A DNA stretch of 64,000 nt from an uncultured Saprospiraceae bacterium. Its GTDB lineage: Bacteria > Bacteroidota > Bacteroidia > Chitinophagales > Saprospiraceae. The stretch's first letter is position 1, and each line of letters starts with the position of its first letter. The notes beneath the pieces are model-generated. The model saw nothing but the letters and a program-made list of their open reading frames with translations, searched no databases and was not told where the DNA came from. The position numbers and the translations under genes were made by a program. The stretch spans positions 20,629 through 84,628 of the forward strand of contig CALEYL010000027.1 of the NCBI GenBank assembly GCA_937926205.1. Reading direction: 5' to 3'. Shown piece after piece: positions 15,548-25,420 of the stretch.

Positions 15548-18500
15548 ATGATTCGACATTACAACATGCTGTGGCGGGCCATATTGCCTGTGCTGATGCT
15601 GTTGCCCTTGCTTGCATTCGGGCAAACAAAAGCAAATTACACCATCAGCGGCAAGGTCACAGATGAAGCGGGTGAACCGCTTATTGGCGTAACAGTTGTT
15701 CTGGCAGAACTGCGTGGTGCAGGAACCATCACCGACCTCGACGGGATGTATTCCCTGTCCGGTTCTGCCACAGCAGGCGATTACACACTTGAGATGAGCT
15801 ACGTAGGCTATGCAACCCAGCGTTTTAAGGTTGCCATCGGCAGCAGCTCAACGATCGAACAAAATGCAAGTCTAGGAAACGATATCCTCAATCTTGATGA
15901 GGTGGTAGTTACCGGTGCTTCTGCAACGTCCACGCGCAAGCAATTGGGCAACGCAGTAAACGTCGTTGAAGGCAGCCAGCTGGCCAGAGCCGGGACGGTG
16001 AACGCGCTGGGCGCTTTGTCGGGTAAGGTCATGGGCGCACAGATCACCCAAAACGACGGTGGCCCCGGCGGTGGTATTTCCGTTCGTTTGCGCGGTCCCA
16101 GTACCATCAACGGCGCTTCGCAGCCGCTGTTTATTGTGGACGGCGTTATTGTGGACAACAGTTCACAAAACGTAATCAACCGGAATGCCGACGCACAGGG
16201 TACCGGTTTCCAGTCTGGTCAGAACCGTATTATTGACATCAACCCGAACGACATTGAGCGGGTGGAAGTCATTAACGGTGCTGCCGCAGCAGCCATTTAC
16301 GGCTCGCTGGCCAGCAACGGGGTTGTACAGATTTTTACAAAAAGAGGAAAAAGCGGAAAACCGCAGGTCAGTTTTTCAACAACCGTTTCCATGAGCCAAT
16401 TGCGCAAGCGGTTGGAAATGAATCAGGAACCTTTCCGCTTCGGTTATCCCGGCAACGCACGCCTGACAACGGTTGGGGATCGTCTGACCACCATCGCTGA
16501 TTTGCGCAGCGCAGCAGACAAAGCTGCCAACCCCGGCACAGGGCCAAGTGCGCTTGGCGGACCGCTTGTAGAAAACAAGTACCCTGTTACGCGTTACGAT
16601 TATCAGGATGATATTTTCGGTACTGCTTATGGAACAGACAATTATCTGTCTATTTCAGGTGGTTCTGAAAAAACGCGTTACTATGGTTCGCTATCTTACA
16701 GCGACAATGAAGGTATCCTCAATACGACAAATTTCCGCCGCTATGGCGCACGTCTCCGCATTGACCAAACGCTGACTGACTGGGCCAACCTGTCTATCGG
16801 CGTGGGATACAATAACAGTTCTTCGCGCGACCTGCCAAACGGCAACAACTTCTTCAACCCGATCAGTGCCATGGTCATCATCGACAACGTGTGGGACATC
16901 AACGAACGCGATCAGGAAGGCCGGTTGCAGCAGGTTGAACTCGTGCGGATGAACCCGCTCAGTACGATTGAGCCTTTCGATATCGGCCAGGAAACCAACC
17001 GCATGGTGGGGGATATTCAATTGAATATTTATCCATTCAAAGGACTCAGCTTCAAATATGTGCTCGGACTTGACGCTTACGGACTTCGCGGCCACCAGTT
17101 GCAACCCCGTGTACCTTATGCCGGTGTAGCTGCTACTTTCTTCCCGGACGGGTATGTCAGCGTGGGTAACGACAATGTTTACAAGACCAACAACGATGTG
17201 ACGCTGAGCTATCAGGCGAACATCGGGTCTAACATCTCTTCTACGACCACCGCAGGCAGCCAGTTCCTCTACGACCGCCGCAATTTTACTTTTGCAGAAG
17301 GCCGTGACCTGCTGCCTTTCATCAGAACCGTTCGTGCAGCGGGTAACTTTTTCACGCCGGCTTTTGAATCCAGTTCGGAGACGGCTGTTTGGGGCTATTT
17401 CCTGCAACAGACATTTGGTTATAAGGACCTCTTGTTCCTGACCCTTGCCGGTCGGGTTGATGGTTCTTCTGTTTTTGGTGAAAACGAACGCAACCAGTTT
17501 TATCCAAAAGCCAGTGCCAGCTTCGTTTTGTCTGACCTCGGATTTTGGAAAGACGGCAGCCTGGGCAATACCTGGAATACCCTCAAACTGCGCGCCAGCT
17601 ATGGCCAGGCGGGTAACCTGACGGGGATCGGCGCTTATCAGCGGTTTACCAATTACAGCAGCGTTGTTATCGTGGGCAGAAGCGGCCTGCAGTCGGCAGT
17701 TGCACTTGGCAACCCGGACATCCGGCCGGAACGCCAGACAGAAATCGAAGTTGGAGCAGATATGAGCTTCCTCAAAAACCGCCTCGGCTTCCAGTTTACT
17801 TACTACACACAGGACATTACCGACCTGCTCCTCGACCGGGTTATCGCTTCTTCAAGCGGCGGTACGAGCACCATTTCTAATATTGGGGAAATGAGCAACG
17901 AGGGCCTGGAGATGTTGCTGACGGCCAGCCCGGTTCGCAGCAGCAATTTCAGCTGGGATGTTTCTGCTTCATTCAGCACCTTTAAAAATACGATCAATGG
18001 TATTGGCGGTGGTCGCGGCGGCATTGTGCTTCGTGGCGGCGGTGGTACGCAAAGTGCTATTGATGGCGAATCTTTGGGTGTATTCAATGGCGTATACTAC
18101 GCGCGTAATCCGGACGGTAGTCTGCTGTTGTCGGCATTGGGCTTGCCTCAGGTAGAACGCGGCAGCGATGCAACGGGCGTACCTGCGCGCAACGATCAGG
18201 GGCAGCCGGTTGGCGACCCGATCCGCAAGGTTTTGGGCGACCCTAACCCGGAATGGACAGGAACTTTGGTTAACGAGTTTCGCTATAAAAAATTCGGATT
18301 CCGTTTCCAGTTTGATGCCATCTACGGTTTTGATGTCTGGAACTGGAACAAGATTACAGCCAATAACGTCGGCAACGGCCCTCTGGCAGCGCAGGAGTTG
18401 CGGGGTGAAGTGCCACGCGGTTGGGTAGCAGCCATCGGCGGATTCATTGGCCCGCGCATCCAGGAAGAACACGTAGAGGATGGTTCATTCATCAAGTTGC

Positions 18501-18715
18501 GCGAAATTGCCCTGACGTATGATGCAGGAAAAGTTGGCGCTTTCAAAGGCCTGACGTTCAGTCTTTCCGGTCGCAACCTGATCTCTTTCGACGATTATTC
18601 CGGCTACGATCCTGAAACCAACTCTGCCGGTCAGAATGACCGCGTTCGCGGCGATGATTTTGGAAACGTGCCCATTCCGCGCACCATTATGTTTGGCATC
18701 AATGCCTCTTTCTAA
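15548..18715 (+). CDS. SusC/RagA family TonB-linked outer-membrane protein
   Basis: The 1055-aa product has a signal peptide, a CarboxypepD_reg-like domain (TISGKVTDEAGEPLIGVTVV, near residues 31-51) and a plug with LNLDEVVVTGASA and the SusC-type segment PLFIVDGVIVDN. A long beta barrel follows, ending MFGINASF. Such proteins import oligosaccharides, peptides or other nutrients as the channel under a SusD lid. The SusD partner starts 30 bp downstream. The substrate is unknown; the neighbouring amidohydrolase and Gfo/Idh/MocA enzyme suggest an amide-containing or polyol-type substrate. Confidence 0.95.
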   Translation: MIRHYNMLWRAILPVLMLLPLLAFGQTKANYTISGKVTDEAGEPLIGVTVVLAELRGAGTITDLDGMYSLSGSATAGDYTLEMSYVGYATQRFKVAIGSSSTIEQNASLGNDILNLDEVVVTGASATSTRKQLGNAVNVVEGSQLARAGTVNALGALSGKVMGAQITQNDGGPGGGISVRLRGPSTINGASQPLFIVDGVIVDNSSQNVINRNADAQGTGFQSGQNRIIDINPNDIERVEVINGAAAAAIYGSLASNGVVQIFTKRGKSGKPQVSFSTTVSMSQLRKRLEMNQEPFRFGYPGNARLTTVGDRLTTIADLRSAADKAANPGTGPSALGGPLVENKYPVTRYDYQDDIFGTAYGTDNYLSISGGSEKTRYYGSLSYSDNEGILNTTNFRRYGARLRIDQTLTDWANLSIGVGYNNSSSRDLPNGNNFFNPISAMVIIDNVWDINERDQEGRLQQVELVRMNPLSTIEPFDIGQETNRMVGDIQLNIYPFKGLSFKYVLGLDAYGLRGHQLQPRVPYAGVAATFFPDGYVSVGNDNVYKTNNDVTLSYQANIGSNISSTTTAGSQFLYDRRNFTFAEGRDLLPFIRTVRAAGNFFTPAFESSSETAVWGYFLQQTFGYKDLLFLTLAGRVDGSSVFGENERNQFYPKASASFVLSDLGFWKDGSLGNTWNTLKLRASYGQAGNLTGIGAYQRFTNYSSVVIVGRSGLQSAVALGNPDIRPERQTEIEVGADMSFLKNRLGFQFTYYTQDITDLLLDRVIASSSGGTSTISNIGEMSNEGLEMLLTASPVRSSNFSWDVSASFSTFKNTINGIGGGRGGIVLRGGGGTQSAIDGESLGVFNGVYYARNPDGSLLLSALGLPQVERGSDATGVPARNDQGQPVGDPIRKVLGDPNPEWTGTLVNEFRYKKFGFRFQFDAIYGFDVWNWNKITANNVGNGPLAAQELRGEVPRGWVAAIGGFIGPRIQEEHVEDGSFIKLREIALTYDAGKVGAFKGLTFSLSGRNLISFDDYSGYDPETNSAGQNDRVRGDDFGNVPIPRTIMFGINASF

Positions 18716-18745
18716 ACTGCTTTTATCAACAAGAATTTTTTAATT

Positions 18746-20038
18746 ATGAAAAAAATAAAATTTCAATACCTGATTGCGGCGTTGTGCCTCTCGGTTTGCT
18801 GCTTTACAGCATGCGAGCGGGACTTCATCAACCCCAACGCCGCTTCCGAAGACCAGGTACTCAAGTCTACGGACGGCCTGATCGCTATGATCAACGGCAT
18901 CCGCGCCCGTTATACCCTAGGAGGCACAGGCGGGCTGTACCTGACCATTACGGCTAATGGATTGACCACAAAGGAGCTTACCGTATTAAATGCTGGTAAT
19001 GCTTCTGAATTCCAGCTTTCTACCGGAGGAGCCAACGTGACCAACAGCAATTCCCTGGTCGTTCGTCTTTGGGAAAACCTCAACCTGATTCGCTCAGATG
19101 CCGAGAAGGTCATTGCCAATGCGCCAACTGTCATTCAGGATGCCGGCACCCGGGTCGGTGTACTGGCCTACGCACACATGTACAAAGCGCTGGCACTGGG
19201 TACAATGGTTCAGTTTTGGGAGCAGGGCGTGACACAAACTGCACCCAATGCAACTTTTTCTTCACGCGCTGAAGTATTGCAAACTGCCATTACCCTTCTG
19301 GAGCAGGCAACGGATCTGGTGAAAAACCAGGCATTATCAGCTCAGTTTACGGCCTCGGTGGGAACTGACATCGATTTGGTGAATGCCTTGCAGGCGTTGA
19401 CGGCACGTTATTATATGATGGCCGGCGACTATGCAAAAGCCAAAGCGGCGGCTGATTTTGTTGATTTGACAAAAAAGTCGGTCTTTACATTTGACAATGC
19501 TTCGCCGAACCCGGTTTTCCGCACGTCTTTTGTGACCAATAACCTGTACAATGTGGTGACTGATTTCGGCCAAACCGGCGCCCTCGCGCCCGATGCCGGT
19601 GATGGTCGCATTGCTTTTTACCTGACGCCGAATGCGCAATTGGGAAAAGGCTTTTTCACCGCCGATAACGCTCCGATTCCAGTTTACCTTCCCGGCGAGG
19701 TTACCCTCATCAAAGCGGAAGCGCTGGCACGGCAGAACAGCATCCCTGCAGCCATTGTTGAATTGGATAAGGTGCGCACGAAAACAGACGATGTTTTTGG
19801 TGTAAATGCAGGCCTTGCTGCTTACAGTGGCGCTACAACTCAAGAGGCTGTATTGCTTGAAATTTACCGCCAGCGCTGCATCGAGTTGTATATGACCGGA
19901 CTGAAATTAGACGACAGCCGTCGTTTTGGTCGCCCGGGCCCTGGCGATGCCAATGCCGAGCGTTCCCGGAATTTCTACCCGTACGCTTTGAGCGAAAGGC
20001 AGAATAACCCGAATACACCGGCTGATCCGGCGAATTAA
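18746..20038 (+). CDS. SusD/RagB family nutrient-binding lipoprotein
   Basis: The 430-aa product has a lipoprotein signal (hydrophobic stretch then CFTACERDF, lipid Cys near 23) and TPR-like SusD helices (VRLWENLNLIRSDAEKVI, YMMAGDYAKAKAAADFV). The C-terminal SusD segment includes YLPGEVTLIKAEALAR and EIYRQRCIELYMTGLKLDDSRRFGR (shown in part). It is somewhat shorter than many SusD proteins (450-600 aa). It acts as the surface lid of the SusC channel and is co-transcribed with it. A strong hairpin follows. Confidence 0.93.
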   Translation: MKKIKFQYLIAALCLSVCCFTACERDFINPNAASEDQVLKSTDGLIAMINGIRARYTLGGTGGLYLTITANGLTTKELTVLNAGNASEFQLSTGGANVTNSNSLVVRLWENLNLIRSDAEKVIANAPTVIQDAGTRVGVLAYAHMYKALALGTMVQFWEQGVTQTAPNATFSSRAEVLQTAITLLEQATDLVKNQALSAQFTASVGTDIDLVNALQALTARYYMMAGDYAKAKAAADFVDLTKKSVFTFDNASPNPVFRTSFVTNNLYNVVTDFGQTGALAPDAGDGRIAFYLTPNAQLGKGFFTADNAPIPVYLPGEVTLIKAEALARQNSIPAAIVELDKVRTKTDDVFGVNAGLAAYSGATTQEAVLLEIYRQRCIELYMTGLKLDDSRRFGRPGPGDANAERSRNFYPYALSERQNNPNTPADPAN

Positions 20039-20062
20039 TATCTTGTTTGATTTGATGCCGGG

Positions 20063-20104
20063 CGCCCCGACTGTTTGATAAGATGGTCGGGGCGTCTTGC
20101 TTTT
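20063..20104 (+). terminator. Terminator after the SusCD operon
   Basis: A GC-rich 9-bp stem (CGCCCCGAC at 20063-20071 with GTCGGGGCG at 20086-20094) with a 14-base loop is followed by TCTTGCTTTT. It sits between convergent genes (SusD and tsaD). Confidence 0.7.
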
Positions 20105-20113
20105 GGAAAGCAA

Positions 20114-21109
20114 TCACATCGCCCACCTCGCCACCGGGGTCACTTCGTGGCTGCAAAAGTCTCCCTCCAGATATTTATAATACCCGGCCACAGCAATCAT
20201 GGCGGCATTGTCCGTACAATATTCAAATTTAGGGATATAAGCTTCCCAACCGTGTTTAGATGCAGCCTCCAGTAAAGCATTCCGGAGCCCCGAGTTGGCG
20301 GAAACGCCACCGGCCAGGGCAACCTGGCGGATGCCGGTTTGGTTAACCGCTTTTTTGAGTTTATTCATCAGGATGCTGACGATCCGCTTTTGGACCGAAG
20401 CGCAGATGTCGGGCAGGTGGTTTTGGATGAAATCGGGTTCGCGAGCGATTTCTTTCCTGAGGAAGTACAAAATAGAAGTTTTAAGGCCGCTGAAGCTAAA
20501 ATCCAATCCCTGAATCTGCGGTTCCGGGAAATCAAAAACCGGACTCCCTTCTTTGGCCAAGCGGTCTATGAGCGGCCCTGCGGGATAATCCAGTCCCAGC
20601 AGCTTTCCGGTTTTGTCAAATGCTTCTCCTGCAGCGTCGTCTATGGTTTGACCAATGATTTCCATCTGCGCATGGCTACGTACCAGCACGATCTGGGTGT
20701 GTCCGCCGGAAACGATCAGGCACAAAAACGGAAAAGGCGGCTGGCGCTCTCCGGCAAAATGCGCCATGACGTGGGCCTGAAGGTGGTGCACCTCGATGAG
20801 GGGAATGTCTAAACTCAATGCCAGTCCCTTTGCAAATGAAACGCCGACGATCAGGGATCCGATCAATCCCGGCCCCCGGGTGAATGCCACTGCGCCGAGC
20901 TCATGACGGGAGACTCCGGCCTTTTTCAGCGCTTCATGCACTACAGGAACGATGTGGACCTGATGGGCCCGGGAAGCCACTTCCGGTACAACGCCCCCAT
21001 ACAGGCGGTGTATTTCCTGCCCGGCGATGCAATTGCTCAAAACCCGGCCATCGGCAACCACTGCCGCTGCCGTATCGTCACAGGAAGATTCAATTCCGAG
21101 AATAATCAT
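20114..21109 (-). CDS. tsaD: tRNA N6-adenosine threonylcarbamoyltransferase TsaD
   Basis: From the ATG at 21109 the product is 331 aa and starts MIILGIESSCDDTAAAV, the invariant TsaD N-terminus. An upstream in-frame ATG at 21238 adds 43 unrelated residues and is rejected. The metal site is HHLQAH near residues 107-112, and GGVSANSGLR near the C-terminus is the nucleotide-binding loop. TsaD transfers the threonylcarbamoyl group to A37 of ANN-decoding tRNAs in the cytoplasm, with TsaB and TsaE; those genes are not in the window. The gene is convergent with the SusCD operon. Confidence 0.97.
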   Translation of the reverse strand: MIILGIESSCDDTAAAVVADGRVLSNCIAGQEIHRLYGGVVPEVASRAHQVHIVPVVHEALKKAGVSRHELGAVAFTRGPGLIGSLIVGVSFAKGLALSLDIPLIEVHHLQAHVMAHFAGERQPPFPFLCLIVSGGHTQIVLVRSHAQMEIIGQTIDDAAGEAFDKTGKLLGLDYPAGPLIDRLAKEGSPVFDFPEPQIQGLDFSFSGLKTSILYFLRKEIAREPDFIQNHLPDICASVQKRIVSILMNKLKKAVNQTGIRQVALAGGVSANSGLRNALLEAASKHGWEAYIPKFEYCTDNAAMIAVAGYYKYLEGDFCSHEVTPVARWAM

Positions 21110-21325
21110 GATGCTTGTTTGATGAACAAGTTTTGATTTAAAACGCGAAACTACCGCCCCCGGATCGGAGCTGAGGCATTCGATTGAAAAAAAGATTGCT
21201 CTTTTTAATTTTTTTCTGTTTAAGCAGGCACCAATCAAAGAAAATCCTGCATCTTGAGAAAGGATTTCAGTTCAGATATGGCATTTTATCAAAAAGCCGT
21301 ATTATTGCGTCAAAACAAACCGAAA

Positions 21326-21910
21326 ATGAGGCTTGCTATCAATCTCGTTCTATTAGCCATTGCTGGCGTATTTGCCTGGCTCCTTGTGAGCGGCATCCGT
21401 GAACCTATTCAATTCGTCAACGAAAAGAATAGACGTGAAGACGCTGTTGTAAAAAAACTTGCGGAAGTTCGAACTGCGCAGGAACTTTACCGAAGCATCA
21501 AAGGGGTCTTTGCGGGCGACTTTGACACACTAGCCATGGTGCTTAAAACGGACAGTTTTAAGATTGTCAAAGTACTGGGTGACCCGGATGATCCTAATTT
21601 CACGGGTCAGATTACCTACGAAACGTACTACTCTCCGGCTATTGACTCCGTACAGGCGCTTGGAATTAACCTGGATTCGCTGAGGTATGTACCCTACGGA
21701 AAAGGGGCAGCTTTTGAAATTCAGGCAGACACCATTACTTACCAAAAGGCCAAAGTAGAGGTCTGTGAGGTAGGTGTCAAGCGTAAAGTTTTCATGGGAA
21801 GTTATGCCGATGCGAAGTTCGCGCGTTACGACAAGAACTACGATCCGGAAAAACCCATCAAATTCGGTAACATGAACGCGCCTAACCTTTCCGGGAATTG
21901 GGAAAACTAA
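21326..21910 (+). CDS. Membrane-anchored hypothetical protein upstream of the DUF3822-rsmD genes
   Basis: From 21326 the product is 194 aa, beginning MRLAINLVLLAIAGVFAWLL, a single membrane helix. An ATG at 21254 would add 24 polar residues in front. A coiled-coil-like Glu/Lys-rich helix (about 35-65) follows, then a beta-rich C-terminal region without recognised motifs. The bitopic build, short coiled coil and small soluble domain are reminiscent of PilO/GspM-type scaffold proteins, but the resemblance is only in layout. It overlaps the DUF3822 gene by 13 bp, so the two are co-translated. Confidence 0.65.
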   Translation: MRLAINLVLLAIAGVFAWLLVSGIREPIQFVNEKNRREDAVVKKLAEVRTAQELYRSIKGVFAGDFDTLAMVLKTDSFKIVKVLGDPDDPNFTGQITYETYYSPAIDSVQALGINLDSLRYVPYGKGAAFEIQADTITYQKAKVEVCEVGVKRKVFMGSYADAKFARYDKNYDPEKPIKFGNMNAPNLSGNWEN

Positions 21911-22782
21911 GCGTAGATATTATTGAAGATAACTACCTGAACAAATCGGCTGCTGCCGCCAACAACCTGTCCATTCTAATCGGAGTGGACAGGTTCGCTT
22001 ATTTGGTAAGCACCCCCGATCATCAGGTACTTGCTCTGCGGGAGTACGAGCGGGAATCCGACATTTCAACCGCGTCCAAACAAGAGCAGAAAGCCATTTC
22101 TTTGCCTTTTCTGGAAAAAATCTGCGCCGGGGATGCTCATTTGGGCGCATCTTTCGCCCGCATTCACGTAGCATGGTCGAATCCGTTCACAGCACTGGTT
22201 CCAAAGCGTCTTTACGACGATGAACACAAGGCAACTTACCTGCAATACCTGGTTTCGCCGGAAGGAGAATGGACTTATGCTGTAGATGACTTGCCGCATT
22301 TCGAGGCTTGTAATGTTTATGCCATAGAGCGTGAAGGCCTGGCCTGGTGCCAAAAGCAGTTTCCGGGAAGCAAACTGGTCCATATCACCACTACGTATTT
22401 AAGTGCTGCGCGAAACTTAGCGGCAAACCCGCAAGGGGTGAGGCGCCTTTTTGTGCATACCGAAATTGGAAGACTTCGCCTGGCCCTGCTGGATGAGAAT
22501 CGCTTGTTTTTCAGCAATACCTACACTTACCAGACGGCGAAAGACTTTCTCTATTTTGTGCTGGCGCTTGTTGACGAGTTTGACCTTGATCAGGAAACCA
22601 CACCGGTTTTGCTGTCGGGGCAATTGATGGAAGATTCAGAAATCTACCGGCTGCTATACCGGTATTTCCGGAAATTGTCTTTTGTATCCTGTCCGCCTCA
22701 GATATCCCCGGGCGCAAAATCAGGCGCATTGCCACAGCACCTTTTTTCGGATCTCTATTTTCTGGCGCTTCAAACGCTCTGA
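21898..22782 (+). CDS. DUF3822 family protein
   Basis: The 294-aa product has the early motif LSILIGVDRFAYLV and a long alpha/beta body with two similar halves (RLRLALLDENRLFFSNTYTY in the second), consistent with DUF3822, a family with an actin/hexokinase-like fold typical of Bacteroidota. The gene is usually next to rsmD, as here. The function is unknown. It overlaps the membrane-anchored gene upstream by 13 bp and precedes rsmD by 30 bp. Confidence 0.85.
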   Translation: MGKLSVDIIEDNYLNKSAAAANNLSILIGVDRFAYLVSTPDHQVLALREYERESDISTASKQEQKAISLPFLEKICAGDAHLGASFARIHVAWSNPFTALVPKRLYDDEHKATYLQYLVSPEGEWTYAVDDLPHFEACNVYAIEREGLAWCQKQFPGSKLVHITTTYLSAARNLAANPQGVRRLFVHTEIGRLRLALLDENRLFFSNTYTYQTAKDFLYFVLALVDEFDLDQETTPVLLSGQLMEDSEIYRLLYRYFRKLSFVSCPPQISPGAKSGALPQHLFSDLYFLALQTL

Positions 22783-22812
22783 CGTCTATCATCTAACTTT
22801 TAATCGCTCCCC

Positions 22813-23349
22813 ATGCGCATCATAGGAGGAAAATTTAAAGGAAGGCGGTTCAGTCCACCGGCTGATAACTGGCCTACCCGCCCCACAACGGATTTTGCAA
22901 AAGAAGGACTGTTTAATATTCTGACCAATATCCTCAGGTTTGATGAAGTAAAAGTGCTTGACCTGTTCGGCGGCACCGGCAGCCACGGCTATGAATTTAT
23001 TTCCAGAGGGTGTACCGATGTTACCTACGTGGATAAATTTCCCGCATGTGTGGCATTTGTAAAAAAAACGGCTGAAACCCTGAAAATTGAATCGGAGATC
23101 AAAATCGTGAGGTCGGACGTTTTTCAATTCATCAATTACGCCACCACGCAGTACGACTATATCTTTGCGGGCCCGCCCTACGGCCTGCCAACCCTTGACA
23201 GCATTCCGGATCTGATTTTTGAAAAGCAATTGCTTCAGGGAGGCGGCCTGTTTGTCATGGAACACAATCCAAACCACAACTTTAAAAATCATCCACATTT
23301 CTTTCAGGAACGGAACTATGGAACGACTATTTTCAGTTTCTTTAAATAG
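22813..23349 (+). CDS. rsmD: 16S rRNA (guanine-N2)-methyltransferase RsmD-like
   Basis: The 178-aa product starts MRIIGGKFKGRRF, the RsmD N-terminus, followed by RPTTDFAKEGLFNIL and the SAM-binding motif LDLFGGTGSHGYEFISRG near 49-66. The catalytic motif, normally (D/N)PPY/F, reads AGPPYG at 119-124, with Gly in place of the acidic residue (GGC codon). The rest of the family pattern is intact, and length is normal. It would methylate G966 of 16S rRNA (E. coli numbering). The substitution could weaken activity or be tolerated in this lineage. Confidence 0.9.
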   Translation: MRIIGGKFKGRRFSPPADNWPTRPTTDFAKEGLFNILTNILRFDEVKVLDLFGGTGSHGYEFISRGCTDVTYVDKFPACVAFVKKTAETLKIESEIKIVRSDVFQFINYATTQYDYIFAGPPYGLPTLDSIPDLIFEKQLLQGGGLFVMEHNPNHNFKNHPHFFQERNYGTTIFSFFK

Positions 23350-23374
23350 TCGCGTTTCCAAAGCTTCAATTCCC

Positions 23375-23382
23375 TAAATTTG
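23375..23382 (+). promoter_or_regulatory. -7 box (TAAATTTG) upstream of argS
   Basis: A perfect TAnnTTTG box. Transcription would begin near 23388, which leaves the ATG at 23391 almost without a leader and so favours the ATG at 23427 as the argS start. Confidence 0.45.
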
Positions 23383-23426
23383 CCGGCCAGATGAGCACTT
23401 CCAGTAACCTGTTACCAATAAGCAGC

Positions 23427-25271
23427 ATGAACATCAGCAGCATCATACAACAAAACGTTATCGAAGCCGTACAGGAATTGTATGGAGCCATGGTCGCTTC
23501 CGATACCGTTCAAATCACCTCCACACGCAAAGATTTTGTAGGCGATTATACCGTGGTGACCTTTCCGTTTACGAAAGTTAGTGGAAAAAAACCGGAAGAA
23601 ATCGGCGCAGAACTGGGTGAATACCTGGTGGCGCGTGTACCCCATGTGGCCAGCTACAATGTGGTAAAAGGTTTTCTCAACCTGGTCATCGGCGATGGGT
23701 TTTGGCTCGATTTTCTTCAGGCCATTTATGAAAATGAAGACTACGGCGTTGCCGAACCCAAAGGCGAAAAGGCGATGGTTGAGTTTTCATCCCCGAATAC
23801 AAACAAACCCCTGCACCTTGGGCATATCCGGAATATTTTGCTCGGATGGTCTACCTACAAAATTCTGGAGGCCTCCGGATACGAGGTCATCCGGGTGCAA
23901 ATCGTGAACGATCGGGGCATCGCCATTTGCAAAAGCATGCTGGCCTGGCAAAAATATGCGGGCGGCGCCACCCCGGAAAGTGCCGGCGTGAAAAGCGATC
24001 ACTTCGTCGGGAAATTCTATGTTCTGTTTGAACAAAAATTTCAGGAAGAATACAAAGCATGGCAGCTTTCAGAAGGAGCGGCTGTGTATGCCTCCAAACA
24101 CAAAGCAGGGCAGGACGAAGCCGGCTTTTTTAAAGATTTCAAGAATACTTATTTCAACGAATACAGCGCGCTGGGCAAAGAAGCCAAAGCCATGTTGCTG
24201 CGCTGGGAAGCTGGAGACGGGGCTACGCTGGAGCTTTGGCGGCAGATGAACAGCTGGGTTTACGCAGGTTTCAACGATACCTACAACAGCCTGGGTGTTG
24301 CATTTGATAAGCTTTATTTTGAATCGGAAACCTATTTATTGGGAAAAGACACGGTTGATCAGGGACTGGAAAGCGGCGTTTTTTTCCGGAAACCCGATGG
24401 CTCGGTGTGGATTGACCTGGAAGACGCCGGTCTGGATCAAAAAGTGGTGCTGCGCAGCGACGGGACGGCCGTGTATATGACCCAGGACATTGGCACTGCG
24501 CAATTGCGTTACCGCGATTTTGGCGTCAAGCGCATGATTTACGTGGTGGCCGACGAGCAGAATTACCATTTTCAGGTTTTGTTTGAAATCATGAAACGCC
24601 TGGGAGAGCCTTATGCTGCAGGTCTGCACCACCTTTCCTACGGCATGGTGGATCTGCCTTCCGGCAAAATGAAATCCCGGGAAGGCACTGTTGTGGATGC
24701 CGATGATTTGATCGAAGAAGTGATCGGCGAAGCGCGTAAGGATTCTTCAGAACGCGACACCCTGGCCGGCGTACCGGCTGCTGAGCAGGAAGAAATCATT
24801 CAGAAAATTGCTCTGGCAGCGCTCAAATTCCACATCATCAAAGTGCACCCTAAAAAAAGGATGACCTTTGATCCTAAAGAATCGGTTGACTTACAGGGAC
24901 AAACGGGACCCTATATTCAGAATGCTTATGTGCGGATACGTTCAGTCGTTCGCAAAGCCGAGCAATTGGGCAGTCTGGCCGCTGCGGCTGATTACGCCCA
25001 AACCGAGCCTGCGGAAAAAGAACTGTTGACGCAGTTGTATGCTTTTCCGGACGTGATTGAAACAGCTGCCAGGGAATACGATCCATCTCATGTGGCGTCC
25101 TTTTGTTACAACCTGGCCAAGTCGTACCACCGTTTTTACCACGACCACTCCATTCTTGGCGCGGCCGATGAAGCGGCACGGGATTTTCGCCTCATGCTCA
25201 GCATTGCGACCAGCAATGTGCTGCGCAAGGGGATGGATTTGTTGGGTATTGATATGCCGGACCGGATGTAA
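23427..25271 (+). CDS. argS: Arginyl-tRNA synthetase
   Basis: From the ATG at 23427 the product is 614 aa. It contains the ArgRS N-terminal domain, the class I HIGH-type motif PNTNKPLHLGHIRN near residues 123-136, a KMSKS-type region GKMKSREG, and a C-terminal anticodon-binding domain with SYHRFYHDHSIL. It charges tRNA-Arg in the cytoplasm. The ATG at 23391 would add 12 residues (MSTSSNLLPISS) unlike the family start. It is followed by glnS after about 150 bp. Confidence 0.97.
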   Translation: MNISSIIQQNVIEAVQELYGAMVASDTVQITSTRKDFVGDYTVVTFPFTKVSGKKPEEIGAELGEYLVARVPHVASYNVVKGFLNLVIGDGFWLDFLQAIYENEDYGVAEPKGEKAMVEFSSPNTNKPLHLGHIRNILLGWSTYKILEASGYEVIRVQIVNDRGIAICKSMLAWQKYAGGATPESAGVKSDHFVGKFYVLFEQKFQEEYKAWQLSEGAAVYASKHKAGQDEAGFFKDFKNTYFNEYSALGKEAKAMLLRWEAGDGATLELWRQMNSWVYAGFNDTYNSLGVAFDKLYFESETYLLGKDTVDQGLESGVFFRKPDGSVWIDLEDAGLDQKVVLRSDGTAVYMTQDIGTAQLRYRDFGVKRMIYVVADEQNYHFQVLFEIMKRLGEPYAAGLHHLSYGMVDLPSGKMKSREGTVVDADDLIEEVIGEARKDSSERDTLAGVPAAEQEEIIQKIALAALKFHIIKVHPKKRMTFDPKESVDLQGQTGPYIQNAYVRIRSVVRKAEQLGSLAAAADYAQTEPAEKELLTQLYAFPDVIETAAREYDPSHVASFCYNLAKSYHRFYHDHSILGAADEAARDFRLMLSIATSNVLRKGMDLLGIDMPDRM

Positions 25272-25305
25272 ATAGTGTCTGTCTTTAACTACCTTCGGTT
25301 GTCAG

Positions 25306-25330
25306 GCCTGCCGGCCGGAGGGCAGGCAGG
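25306..25330. repeat. Short palindromic repeat of the CCTGCC...GGCAGG type
   Basis: CCTGCCGGCCGGAGGGCAGG forms a hairpin with CCTGCC and GGCAGG arms and lies between argS and glnS. The same arms recur at 27125-27141 and, in altered form, in the element at 37241-37674. Confidence 0.55.
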
Positions 25331-25420
25331 TAAAGCGAAGACACCAGCCTAAATGGGCAGACCCTGATTAGCGAAAAGCATCAGGATTTTTCTTTATTTT
25401 GAAACTCAAATTTTCAGCAT

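Noticed and set aside
16691..17407. 238-codon minus-strand frame inside susC
   Set aside because: The sense strand encodes an unbroken SusC barrel.
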